A stretch of DNA of 64,000 nt, taken from NCBI GenBank assembly GCA_004144185.1, contig SEFP01000001.1, forward strand, positions 372,001 through 436,000. Direction: 5' to 3'. Source of the stretch: Sphingobacteriales bacterium. GTDB taxonomy: Bacteria > Bacteroidota > Bacteroidia > Chitinophagales > Chitinophagaceae. A model generated the notes under the pieces. The model saw only the letters and a program-made list of their open reading frames with translations. It searched no databases and was not told the DNA's origin. The position numbers were made by a program, and so were the translations under genes. This document shows, in pieces, positions 1 through 7,919 of the stretch (within the stretch, counting starts at the first letter, position 1; the number at the start of each line of letters is the position of its first letter).

Positions 1-56
1 CAGGAATATAATCCGGTTTGGGAGGGGGAATCTCCGTACCGGTGCGTTTTACTGGC

Positions 57-794
57 ATGGCGCAAACACTTCTGATTCAGACTTCTAACCCAAAACCCCT
101 TCAGCGCGTTTCTGTAGCTGAAGCGGGTTCTGAGTTGGCTGAAATCCGACAGATGTTTCGTCAGATCAACCAACTTTATGTAGCGCATTCGCCGTCCGCG
201 TTTTACCTGGCAACCAAGCGCTGCATGGATGTCGTTTTCTCTGGTATTCTACTGCTACTCACCAGCTGGCTTTTTCCGTTGATCGCGCTGTTCATCAAAC
301 TTTCTTCCAAAGGACCGGTGTTTTTTGTGCAGCCGCGTACAGGTCTGCATGGGAAAACATTTCGCTGTCTGAAGTTCCGGACCATGCGGCTCAATGAGGA
401 AGCCCATACTAAACAGGCGACTTCCAACGACAAAAGGATCACACCTGTGGGTCGGTTTTTGCGTGCGTCACATCTGGATGAACTCCCTCAGTTGCTTAAT
501 ATTTTTCTGGGCGATATGAGCCTGATCGGTCCGCGCCCGCACATGCTGTTTCACACGCGGTACTACTCCGAGAAAATTCCGTTTTATCATTTGCGCCATG
601 AGGCTACGCCCGGCATGACGGGTATGGCACAGGTCAATGGGTTTATTGGTGAGATTACCAATGAACGGGAGCTGCGCAAGCGTATTCAATGGGATATTTA
701 TTATCTTAAAAACCGCAGCATTGGGCTCGATCTGTACATTTTGTTTCACACTGCGGTCCAGGCATTCGGTAAAGTATTTCGGTTTAAAGGATAA
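57..794 (+). CDS. Bacterial sugar transferase (lipid-carrier phosphoglycosyl transferase)
   Basis: This 245-residue protein has the whole C-terminal domain of the bacterial sugar transferase family (WcaJ/PglC type), which moves a sugar-1-phosphate from a nucleotide sugar to undecaprenyl phosphate and so starts glycan synthesis at the inner membrane. About 50 variable N-terminal residues are followed by a membrane segment (FSGILLLLTSWLFPLIALFI), then SSKGPVFFVQPRTG, KFRTM, and the hallmark LDELPQLLN and DMSLIGPRP stretch. It is shorter than WcaJ-like members, which carry extra N-terminal membrane segments. An in-frame stop lies at 9-11; I prefer the ATG at 57 over a TTG at 18. The genes before it lie outside the window, so its glycan cluster cannot be judged; other glycosyltransferases sit at 24-30 kb. 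The family is certain, the sugar unknown. Confidence 0.9.
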   Translation: MAQTLLIQTSNPKPLQRVSVAEAGSELAEIRQMFRQINQLYVAHSPSAFYLATKRCMDVVFSGILLLLTSWLFPLIALFIKLSSKGPVFFVQPRTGLHGKTFRCLKFRTMRLNEEAHTKQATSNDKRITPVGRFLRASHLDELPQLLNIFLGDMSLIGPRPHMLFHTRYYSEKIPFYHLRHEATPGMTGMAQVNGFIGEITNERELRKRIQWDIYYLKNRSIGLDLYILFHTAVQAFGKVFRFKG

Positions 795-838
795 GGCTAT
801 TTCCGGAACGTTCTGACAGGAGAGCTTACCTTCCCGTT

Positions 839-1654
839 ATGGAACAAATTGCCGTTTTAATAAGTGGCGCTGCTGATTCAAAAACGGCGCTGGACTACGG
901 ATATGCCATTGCGGGTGCTTCCGGACGGAACGTCCTGCTGGTCTACGAATATGAAGTGCCGATGTTTTTCAGCCCGGACCCGCTTTCATCGGCCTTATTG
1001 CCCATGGCAGAAGCTCAGAACATCGCTCAGGAACAACTGGCAGCGTTGCTTCAGGACTACCGCACCCAGTATCCACAGGTATCCACAACGGGCCGGCTGG
1101 CACTCGCTGATCCGGAAGCACCGTTAGACCGGGACGATTCAGATCCGTCTGCGATTCTTATTACAGCGCTCAATCGCGAAAAGCTGCACGATTGGTGGGA
1201 AGAAACACCTGCCCTCGACATGCTTCAGGAGGCCCGGCATAGTGTCCTGGCCGTTCCGGAAGGATATGCGTATCAGCCGGTCTCGCATATTACCCTGGCG
1301 CTTCGCCCTGATCAATCACCAGCTACCCTACCTGTAGCATCTCTGCAATCGGTTTTGCAGCTAACCGGTGCCGCGCTTCAGGTAGTTACCGTCCATGCGC
1401 CCGACACCTTACCGCCGGTATTGCTGGAGGTGTTGCGGCCGTTGCGGCCGACTTATTACAACCTGACTCATGCAGACACCGTAGATACAGCGCTGGCCGA
1501 TTTTGTACAACAGCACCCAACCGGCTGGATGGCTGTCATTCCGGGTACATATGGATTCTGGGAAGGCCTTTTTCATAAAAGCCATACGAAAGCGCTGGCA
1601 GAAGCCTCACCGATTCCGGTACTGGCGCTGCATCAACGGTCTTCCGGAAATTAA
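839..1654 (+). CDS. Universal stress protein-like (UspA superfamily)
   Basis: A 271-residue cytoplasmic protein whose N-terminus (MEQIAVLISGAADSKTALDY) and internal repeat (PVSHITLALRPDQSPATLP) both resemble the first strand of a Usp fold, so it looks like a tandem-Usp protein of the kind common in Bacteroidetes. The C-terminus ends with a short strand (PIPVLALHQ) as in UspA domains. The ATP-binding Gly-rich motif is not obvious, so nucleotide binding cannot be claimed. It begins 44 bp after the sugar transferase; a TACCTTCC box (a weak -7 match) lies at 829-836, just before the ATG. The family is inferred from the overall pattern and no function beyond stress association can be given. Confidence 0.7.
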   Translation: MEQIAVLISGAADSKTALDYGYAIAGASGRNVLLVYEYEVPMFFSPDPLSSALLPMAEAQNIAQEQLAALLQDYRTQYPQVSTTGRLALADPEAPLDRDDSDPSAILITALNREKLHDWWEETPALDMLQEARHSVLAVPEGYAYQPVSHITLALRPDQSPATLPVASLQSVLQLTGAALQVVTVHAPDTLPPVLLEVLRPLRPTYYNLTHADTVDTALADFVQQHPTGWMAVIPGTYGFWEGLFHKSHTKALAEASPIPVLALHQRSSGN

Positions 1655-1700
1655 TCTTCAGGAAGACACTCAATAGATTCAACTCCAGTGAAATCAATTA

Positions 1701-1731
1701 AAAAGGGACGTGTTCAACACACGTCCCTTTT
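1701..1731. terminator. Bidirectional intrinsic terminator
   Basis: A perfect 13-bp stem (1701-1713 with 1719-1731, 5-nt loop) starts with AAAA and ends with TTTT. It sits between the convergent Usp gene and the minus-strand gene ending at 1750, so it can stop transcription from both sides. Confidence 0.85.
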
Positions 1732-1749
1732 GTAAGTTTTGGATCAGCT

Positions 1750-2256
1750 TTAGAACAAGCCCAGAAATTTCTTTTTAGGTTTTGCAACTACATACCGGCG
1801 CTTGAGTCGGGGATCTATTTCATCCATTTCCCGCTGAAGGGCTTTGTTCCGCTTGTATCTGGACACACCGGTTTTAACCAGCCAGATGCCACCTTCAACA
1901 GCGCGCCATTTCAGGTAGCCGGAAATAATTTCCCAGAAAAAGCCCCGGATTTTCTTTTTAGGCAGCAATTTGCCCACCAGATCAAAGGCCGGATTGGAGC
2001 CATTCAGGAACGGCATCAATACGTCCGGAAGATCCGAACCGCCCTTCATCCCCAGCAGGCTCATCGCCATACTAGCAATACTGTTGGACGTGGATTCAGC
2101 AGCCGCCAGCTTTTTCTTTTTGCCTTTCTTCCCTTTTTTAAGGCCTTCCGTAGAAAAGAGGTCGGCTGCATCATGTGTTTCTTTCACATACTGCAACAGC
2201 ACTTTCTCGCGCTTCAGGTCAGCCAGGCTTTTGAGTTGTCTTTTATACAGTTTCAC
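1750..2256 (-). CDS. Hypothetical protein, lysine-rich, with conserved C-terminal segment
   Basis: A 168-residue protein that I do not recognise as a named family. It has a coiled, charged N-terminus (KLYKRQLKSLADLKREKVLL), a lysine tract near residues 40-50, a glycine/methionine-rich middle and a semi-hydrophobic segment (FFWEIISGYLKWRAVEGGIWLV) that could lie on the membrane, then a basic C-terminus. It is the last gene of a three-gene minus-strand set with a holin-like membrane protein and a YtxH protein, a combination seen in many Bacteroidetes and tied by inference to envelope stress. The ATG at 2256 lies 36 bp after the stop of the preceding gene. Confidence 0.75.
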   Translation of the reverse strand: MKLYKRQLKSLADLKREKVLLQYVKETHDAADLFSTEGLKKGKKGKKKKLAAAESTSNSIASMAMSLLGMKGGSDLPDVLMPFLNGSNPAFDLVGKLLPKKKIRGFFWEIISGYLKWRAVEGGIWLVKTGVSRYKRNKALQREMDEIDPRLKRRYVVAKPKKKFLGLF

Positions 2257-2292
2257 GGAAAACGCTTTAGAGAGTCATGAGGTACCAACAGG

Positions 2293-2670
2293 CTAGTCTT
2301 TAACCTGGATTTTCTGGCCGTGCTCGTAATCATCCTCATCTTCTGCGGTGAGCATCCGTACGAAGATGCCGGCAAACGCATTGAGAATGCTTTTGCGGGC
2401 CAGGATCACAATCGCAGCCAGTACCAGATACAGCCCCAGCGTGGCAAAAGCGCCCAGAATCCGGGAGTCAAACCAATGTGAAAAGGTTTCCTGAAGCGAA
2501 ATCCCTAAAAAAATCAGTACCGTAATGGCCAGAAACAGCAGGATAAAGACGTAAATCAGGTAACTCAGGACATTGGATGTCCGCTCTACAAAGGAAAGCT
2601 TGATGAGATTGGCACGAACCTCAAGAAAGCGGGTCGCGTTCTCTTTCCATTCATTAAAAATATTAAGCAC
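2293..2670 (-). CDS. Phage-holin-3_6-like membrane protein (putative Actinobacterial Holin-X family)
   Basis: A 125-residue protein with a charged N-terminal helix (about residues 1-30), two strong membrane segments (LSYLIYVFILLFLAITVLIF and a second around ILGAFATLGLYLVLAAIVIL) and a charged tail ending in KIQVKD. This is the layout of the holin-X/phage holin superfamily III proteins that Bacteroidetes carry beside YtxH proteins; in this setting the family is a chromosomal envelope protein and not a lysis gene. It starts 12 bp after the YtxH stop codon, so the two are co-transcribed. The function is not established; the family call rests on topology and neighbours. Confidence 0.75.
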   Translation of the reverse strand: MLNIFNEWKENATRFLEVRANLIKLSFVERTSNVLSYLIYVFILLFLAITVLIFLGISLQETFSHWFDSRILGAFATLGLYLVLAAIVILARKSILNAFAGIFVRMLTAEDEDDYEHGQKIQVKD

Positions 2671-2682
2671 AGGGGAAGGGCA

Positions 2683-2889
2683 TTAGGCGTTGTAAATTTC
2701 TTGTTCCAGATCTGTACTCTGCTTGGAAAAGCGGGACTTCAGATCGTAAAACCGGTCACTTGCTTTCTCGCGCAGACGGGCCAGTTCTTCTTTCCGCTCG
2801 TCCGAATCGGTAGCCAAAAAATAACCAATAGTTGCGCCCAGCGCTACGCCTGTAAGTAATGTTGCAATGGTTTTACCAGTGTGTGCCAT
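2683..2889 (-). CDS. YtxH domain-containing protein
   Basis: A 68-residue protein: a single membrane segment with small residues (TIATLLTGVALGATIGYFLA, residues 6-25) followed by a charged helix (DERKEELARLREKASDRF). That is the YtxH layout, often induced by stress. A longer reading from 2955 exists, but its first 22 residues cross a 9-bp hairpin and look non-coding, so I use the ATG at 2889. It is the first gene of the YtxH/holin-like/lysine-rich operon. A second YtxH-type gene lies at 56828-57229. Confidence 0.8.
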   Translation of the reverse strand: MAHTGKTIATLLTGVALGATIGYFLATDSDERKEELARLREKASDRFYDLKSRFSKQSTDLEQEIYNA

Positions 2890-2931
2890 AAAAAGAAGAA
2901 GAGATTTTTCAGAGAATGTACCGGATCGGGA

Positions 2932-2955
2932 ATGGTCTTTAAGGACAAAGACCAT
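2932..2955. promoter_or_regulatory. Perfect hairpin upstream of the YtxH operon
   Basis: A 9-bp stem, ATGGTCTTT (2932-2940) and AAAGACCAT (2947-2955), with a 6-nt loop, lies 43 bp before the YtxH start. There is no T-run, so it is not a standard terminator. It could be an operator or a leader stem-loop; this is inference. Confidence 0.4.
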
Positions 2956-3046
2956 GCCATCTGAAAAGAGTTGTCTCAGTCCGATGATGGCTTAATTTAA
3001 GACAGGTTACCAGTTTAAAAATCCTCTTTTTTTTAAAAGTCCTTCA

Positions 3047-4105
3047 ATGACCCACCAACTGATTCCGGCAGGCCGGCTCAAGCAGATCTTTATGATTGCC
3101 ATGATTGTATGGCTGTCCTGGACGCTGGGTAAAGAACTTTTTATCTTTTTTCCAGGAGTATTGGGCGCATTTATGTTATACGTATTGCTACGGGAGCCCT
3201 ACTACCGGCTTACCGTGGTCAAAGGATACCGGAAATGGACCACAGCCACATTGTTTATCGTGGGTTCCCTGATTTTGATTTTACTGCCGCTGTACGGCAT
3301 GTGGTATCTGCTGTCGCCTAAGATTTCGCAGCTGCTCAATCAGTCGCAGAATATGACTGGTTCGGTAAAGGCTATTGTAGGTCAGCTCAAAGCCGCGTTT
3401 CCATCCATGAATGTAGACGTGTCAGATAAACAGATTCAGAAAGCCGGCGAAAAACTGGCGGGTTCGCTCCCCGGCTTTTTAGGATCGGCCGCCAATATGG
3501 CGACCAACATCGTACTGGCGTTTTTTCTGTTGTATTTCATGCTGACCGACGGGCGCATCATGGAGCGGGAAGTCCAGCGCTTTCTATCGCTCAAGGATTA
3601 TAACATTGACCTGCTTTGGAAAGAAACCAAGACCATGGTGGTGTCCAATGCAATCGGGTTGCCGGTGCTGGCCATCTTCCAAGCCATTGCAGCTGCATTG
3701 GGCTACCTGCTGTTTGGCATCGACGAGTGGATTCTGTGGGGCGTCGTTACCGGGGTTTTTTCGCTGTTGCCGGTCGTCGGTACTGCCATTGTCTGGGCAC
3801 CCCTGGTAGGGTATCTCTACATTTCCGGAAACGCCGGTGAAGGAACGGGTCTGCTGCTGTATTCAGTTCTGGTCATTACCAATGTTGACAATGTGCTTCG
3901 TTTTACCTTACTTAAGAAGCTGGGCGATGTGCATCCTATTATCACCGTGGTGGGCCTGATCGCAGGCGTTCCTCTCTTCGGCTTTATGGGACTGGTTTTT
4001 GGTCCGCTCCTGTTGTCGTACCTGCTGCTGCTGATTAAAGTTTACCGGATCGAATTTTCAAAGCGCCCGTCCCAGGAATTGCTTCCTCAAACGGACATTA
4101 CCTGA
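3047..4105 (+). CDS. AI-2E family transporter (TqsA/YdiK-like permease)
   Basis: A 352-residue inner-membrane protein of the usual AI-2E family length. It shows paired N-terminal membrane helices (IFMIAMIVWLSWTLGKELFIF, then LRE), a long amphipathic extracytoplasmic section (about residues 95-150), and the conserved C-terminal block with LPVVGTAIVWAPLVGYLY, TNVDNVLRFTLLKKLGDVHPI and GVPLFGFMGLVFGPLLLS. Family members have been linked to autoinducer-2 export or to Na+/H+ antiport; the substrate here cannot be told. It is divergent from the YtxH operon, sharing a 157-bp spacer, and precedes the SIMPL gene by 47 bp. Confidence 0.92.
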   Translation: MTHQLIPAGRLKQIFMIAMIVWLSWTLGKELFIFFPGVLGAFMLYVLLREPYYRLTVVKGYRKWTTATLFIVGSLILILLPLYGMWYLLSPKISQLLNQSQNMTGSVKAIVGQLKAAFPSMNVDVSDKQIQKAGEKLAGSLPGFLGSAANMATNIVLAFFLLYFMLTDGRIMEREVQRFLSLKDYNIDLLWKETKTMVVSNAIGLPVLAIFQAIAAALGYLLFGIDEWILWGVVTGVFSLLPVVGTAIVWAPLVGYLYISGNAGEGTGLLLYSVLVITNVDNVLRFTLLKKLGDVHPIITVVGLIAGVPLFGFMGLVFGPLLLSYLLLLIKVYRIEFSKRPSQELLPQTDIT

Positions 4106-4152
4106 TATCTCCGCGTATTTTTGTTCCGGAACGTCTTTACTATTAGTTCTAT

Positions 4153-4887
4153 ATGCGCACCTTTCCACTCAAAACCCTGATTACTGCGCTGGCAGCCATT
4201 ATCATTGCCGCAGTCGTGGCCAATGGTTATAATTACAAGTTCAAAACCAAAAACACCCTGCCGGTCACCGGCTCGGCAGAGTACAATTTTGAGGCCGACC
4301 TGATCGTGTGGACCGGCTCTTACATGCGTACGTCTGTAGACCTGAAGGAAGCCTATGCACTGCTTAAGGACGATGAAGCGCGGGTGCGGGCGTACCTGCA
4401 GGGCAAAGGCATTACGGCGCAGGAAGTGGTGTTCTCTTCGGTCACCATCAATCGTCAGTATGACGAGCAGTACGATGATAAAGGAAACCGCATCCGGTCG
4501 GTGTTCAACGGGTTTCAGCTCAGCCAGCGGGTGCGGGTAGAGTCGCCGTCGATTGAGAAAGTGGAAGTGATCAGCCGGGAAGTTACCGGACTGCTGGAAG
4601 CCGGTGTAGAACTGAATTCCGATGAACCCCAGTATTACTACACCAAGCTGAAAGACGTCAAAATCAAGCTGTTGCAGGAAGCCGGTGAAGATGCCCGCAG
4701 GCGGGCTGAAACGATTGCAGCGGCAGGTCACAGCGATCTGGGCAAGCTCCGGAAAGCCAGTATGGGCGTGTTTCAGATTACCGGACGCAATTCCAATGAA
4801 GATTTTACCTATGGCGGCGCCTTCAACACCGCCAGCAAGGCCAAAACGGCGACGGTGACCGTACGGCTGGAATACGAACTGGAGTAA
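4153..4887 (+). CDS. SIMPL domain protein (DUF541)
   Basis: A 244-residue protein with an N-terminal anchor (LITALAAIIIAAVVANGYNY) and a SIMPL/DUF541 domain: TLPVTGSAEYNFEADLIVW, a central helix region and a YTKLKDVKIKLLQEAGEDARRRAETIA segment before the C-terminal strand TATVTVRLEYEL. SIMPL proteins are envelope proteins named for a signalling partner of a mouse kinase; bacterial members form periplasmic oligomers of uncertain role. It lies 47 bp after the AI-2E gene on the same strand and may be co-transcribed with it. Confidence 0.85.
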   Translation: MRTFPLKTLITALAAIIIAAVVANGYNYKFKTKNTLPVTGSAEYNFEADLIVWTGSYMRTSVDLKEAYALLKDDEARVRAYLQGKGITAQEVVFSSVTINRQYDEQYDDKGNRIRSVFNGFQLSQRVRVESPSIEKVEVISREVTGLLEAGVELNSDEPQYYYTKLKDVKIKLLQEAGEDARRRAETIAAAGHSDLGKLRKASMGVFQITGRNSNEDFTYGGAFNTASKAKTATVTVRLEYELE

Positions 4888-4942
4888 GAATTATTAGCTT
4901 CATACATGGGGGCAGAGGGGTAGCCGACGCGTTTCTCTGAAG

Positions 4943-5491
4943 ATGCACTTCCGGAACTGTGTTTTCTTCCTTCTAATTCTGCTATCGGGCTTCCGGAATG
5001 TTCTTTGGGCACAGTCTGAAACCGATACCACCCGAATCCTTTCCGGAGGCAGTCTGAAAGAAGTCAAGGTGCGGACCCCACGCGAAAAATGGGCTGCAGA
5101 TTCGGCCCGGAGCCGGCTGCTGTTCCGGAAACCGCTTTCTGATGCGGTTTTTAAGCCCGAACTCAAAAACCCACTCCAGTACGGGCTTCGGCTGGACGGA
5201 GGCGTGACCTGGCTGGCGCTCAAGCTTTCCGGGAAACAAAAAAAGTACCGGAAGTTCAAGCAGGAAATCGAAGCACACGAACAGGAACAACTGTTTGCTA
5301 TTCGTTACAACGCGCCACTGGTCACCCGCCTTACCGGGCTTCAGGATTCAGCAGCCTATGTCTTTATCCGCCAGAATCCTATGTCGCGTGACTTTTTTGA
5401 AACGGCTACCGAACTGGAACTGATGCAATGGGTCCGGGATCGCTACCGGGCCTGGCATTCCGGATTGCCAGATTCTGATTCCCATCGCTGA
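4943..5491 (+). CDS. Hypothetical secreted protein
   Basis: A 182-residue protein with a clear signal peptide (hydrophobic core FFLLILLSGFRNVLWA, cleavage after AQ is likely). The mature part is basic and polar, with no recognisable domain; a middle helix-rich stretch (KYRKFKQEIEAHEQEQLFAI) and several aromatic residues suggest a small periplasmic or surface protein. A hypothetical protein of this type, about 180 residues with AQSETDTT after the signal, is common in the phylum, but I cannot name it. A strong terminator follows directly. Confidence 0.7.
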   Translation: MHFRNCVFFLLILLSGFRNVLWAQSETDTTRILSGGSLKEVKVRTPREKWAADSARSRLLFRKPLSDAVFKPELKNPLQYGLRLDGGVTWLALKLSGKQKKYRKFKQEIEAHEQEQLFAIRYNAPLVTRLTGLQDSAAYVFIRQNPMSRDFFETATELELMQWVRDRYRAWHSGLPDSDSHR

Positions 5492-5496
5492 TATTC

Positions 5497-5536
5497 AAAA
5501 GCGGTACAGGCTCCCTTAAGAACCCGTACCGCTTTT
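5497..5536. terminator. Bidirectional intrinsic terminator
   Basis: An 11-bp perfect stem, AAAAGCGGTAC (5497-5507) with GTACCGCTTTT (5526-5536), between the convergent genes ending at 5491 and 5551. Confidence 0.85.
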
Positions 5537-5550
5537 AGTTTAGTCCGGAT

Positions 5551-6399
5551 TTAGGCGCTCCATTCAGCCAGCGTCAATTGCCGGTCTACGCGGATGCCTT
5601 TTTCGGTCTGCACCAGCGTCGCACATTCAATCCTGGGATCGTGCTCGAAGAATAAGGTCCAGCCGTTGGTAGCGGCTTCGCGCAGGATTGGTTCTTTCTC
5701 CTGAAGGGTTTGAAGCGGTCGCATGTCGTAAGCCATCACCCAGGGCAAGGGAATGTGGTGCATCGACGGCAGCAGATCGGCACAGTACAGCAGTGTTTTA
5801 GCTCCTACAGTCAGCAGCGGCAGCATCATCGAATCGGTATGACCGTTGACGATCCGAATCCGGAAACCCGGCAGCCACTCTTCGCCATCAGCAGCATCTA
5901 CAAAATGCAGCACGCCATGCTCTTGAAGCGGTAAAATATTTTCTTTCAGGAAAGACGCTTTTTCGCGGGCGTTCGGGTGGGTAGCGCTGTCCCAGTGGGC
6001 GCGGTTGGTCCAGTACTTTGCGTTTGGAAAAGCTGGCACCAATGCGCCGTCCGAAGTCCGCTTCACAGCGCCCCCGCAATGATCGAAATGCAGGTGCGTC
6101 AGAAACACATCGGTGATGTCTTCGTATCCCAATCCATGCTTCGACAGGTTGCGCTCGAGGCTGTCTTCGCCGTGGAGGTAATAGTGCGAAAAGAACTTTT
6201 CGTCCTGCTTGTCGCCCATCCCGCAGTCGATCAGGATGCGGCGTTCGCCGTGCTCGACCAGCATACAGCGCAGGGCCCAGGAGCACATGTTGTTTTCGTC
6301 GGCCGGATTGGCTTTGTGCCACAGGCTTTTGGGCACGACGCCAAACATAGCGCCGCCGTCGAGTTTAAAATGACCTGCGTTTACAGCATAAAGTTTCAT
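5551..6399 (-). CDS. MBL-fold metallo-hydrolase
   Basis: A 282-residue metallo-beta-lactamase-fold hydrolase. The zinc motif HLHFDHCGG (H102, H104, D106, H107) is intact, followed by the third-ligand region GHTDSMM and the D/H region YCADLLPSMHHIPL and HDPRIEC typical of the lactonase-like branch (AttM/AiiA-type and related). Such enzymes open lactones or hydrolyse other esters, and some quench acyl-homoserine lactones; the substrate cannot be read from the sequence. There is no signal peptide, so it is cytoplasmic. It stands alone, 125 bp from the MFS gene upstream on the same strand. Confidence 0.9.
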   Translation of the reverse strand: MKLYAVNAGHFKLDGGAMFGVVPKSLWHKANPADENNMCSWALRCMLVEHGERRILIDCGMGDKQDEKFFSHYYLHGEDSLERNLSKHGLGYEDITDVFLTHLHFDHCGGAVKRTSDGALVPAFPNAKYWTNRAHWDSATHPNAREKASFLKENILPLQEHGVLHFVDAADGEEWLPGFRIRIVNGHTDSMMLPLLTVGAKTLLYCADLLPSMHHIPLPWVMAYDMRPLQTLQEKEPILREAATNGWTLFFEHDPRIECATLVQTEKGIRVDRQLTLAEWSA

Positions 6400-6524
6400 A
6401 CGAATAGAATCTAAAACGATTGAATAATGCAGCGACTCACCTGAGTGATGAATCGTGTTGGTGAGCGCTTCCGGAAGATGGAATTGAGTGGCTAAGATCG
6501 CTTGCTTTTCCGGAATGGCCTGCT

Positions 6525-7853
6525 TTAGTGCGCGTTTACGGAACGGTCCTCGCCCTGGATGCCACGTGTCGCCTTTTGGGTCCAGATTAAGCCCAGCAGC
6601 CCCAATACGAAAAAGACCATCAGCGACAACACAGATGCGCGCTGCGAACCGGTGATTTCCTGAATGATACCGTAGGAAAACATGCCGATAACGATCGCTA
6701 CTTTTTCGGTTACGTCGTAAAACGAAAACCAGGATGTGGTGTCTTTAGTCGCCGGCAGCATCTTGCTATACGTACTCCGGCTCAGGCTTTGAATGCCACC
6801 CATCACAAAACCAACGACTGTTGCCAGCAGGTAAAACGCCATAGGATCGTGCGCGGGTAAAAAATACGCTGCGATACAGACCCCGACCCAGATCACGACA
6901 CAACCCATCAGTGCCGACAGGTTGCCCCACCGCTCTGAGACCCGCGCGATGACCCACGCTCCGGCCACCGCAATCAGCTGGATAATCAGAATAGCCACGA
7001 TCAGGTTTTCAGTTGGGATGCCCAGTTCGCTTTTACCAAACAAGGTAGCGGCCAGCATTACCGTCTGTACGCCCATATTGTAAAAGAAAAAGGAAGCCAG
7101 AAACCGCTTGATGGCCGGGTAGCGCACTAGTTGTTGGGCAATCTTCCTAAGCTCGCTGTAACCACCCGATACCGCTCCGGACACCGCACTGGGCCCGGGT
7201 CGGGCGATGCCGGCCGGCAGTCCCCGGAGTGCCCAGGTTGCAAAACCCAGCCACCATACGCCGGTCAGCAAAAAGGAAATCTGCGAGGCCTTCCCTACGG
7301 TAATGCCAAACAGCTCGTTTTTCAGTACAAAGACAAAGCAGATGAGTTGCAGCACAATACTGCCGATATAGCCATAGGCAAAGCCTTGAGCACTGAGTTT
7401 GTCCTGCTCTTCCGGAAGGGCAATATCCGGCAGGTAACTGTTGTAAAACACCAGGCTGCTCCAATAGCCGATGCAGGCCAGAATGGTGAGTCCCAGCCCC
7501 AACGGCAGCGTCTGTTCATCAAAGAAAAACAGTCCCGCACAGGACAGACTGCCCAGAATCGCGAAAAACCGCAGAAACGATTTTTTGGTACCCCGCGTAT
7601 CGGCAATACCGGACAGCAGTGGCGACAAAATAGCCACGATGCCAAAGGCAACCGCCAGTGCATACGTATACAGGGCCGTGTTGATAAACCGGTGACCGAA
7701 AAGGGTTACATAGTCAAGCGTCGCTTCTTGTCCATCACCGGTCATGCTTTCATAGTAGGCCGGAAAGATGGTAGACGTAATAACAAGGTTATAGGCCGAG
7801 TTGGCCCAGTCGTACAAGGCCCATGAGCGGTGGAGCTTCTTTTTGGCGGTCAC
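6525..7853 (-). CDS. MFS transporter, UMF1 (Atg22-like) family
   Basis: A 442-residue, 12-helix major facilitator protein. The N-terminus WALYDWANSAYNLVITSTIFP is the signature of the UMF1/Atg22-like branch, whose yeast member exports amino acids from vacuoles; the bacterial substrates are unknown. Further support comes from LSPLLSGIADTRGTKKSFLR (loop 2-3) and GGIQSLSRSTYSKMLP. The start is a GTG at 7853, since no ATG lies in frame before the first helix; a TACCTTGG box (7858-7865, minus strand) leaves only four bases before it, so the mRNA may be nearly leaderless. It is divergent from the Tet-like MFS gene. Confidence 0.88.
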   Translation of the reverse strand: MTAKKKLHRSWALYDWANSAYNLVITSTIFPAYYESMTGDGQEATLDYVTLFGHRFINTALYTYALAVAFGIVAILSPLLSGIADTRGTKKSFLRFFAILGSLSCAGLFFFDEQTLPLGLGLTILACIGYWSSLVFYNSYLPDIALPEEQDKLSAQGFAYGYIGSIVLQLICFVFVLKNELFGITVGKASQISFLLTGVWWLGFATWALRGLPAGIARPGPSAVSGAVSGGYSELRKIAQQLVRYPAIKRFLASFFFYNMGVQTVMLAATLFGKSELGIPTENLIVAILIIQLIAVAGAWVIARVSERWGNLSALMGCVVIWVGVCIAAYFLPAHDPMAFYLLATVVGFVMGGIQSLSRSTYSKMLPATKDTTSWFSFYDVTEKVAIVIGMFSYGIIQEITGSQRASVLSLMVFFVLGLLGLIWTQKATRGIQGEDRSVNAH

Positions 7854-7919
7854 GGCACCAAGGTAGGGCGAAAGACAAGAACCCTTTGATTAACAATCCT
7901 GCAACACCTTTGCACCATT

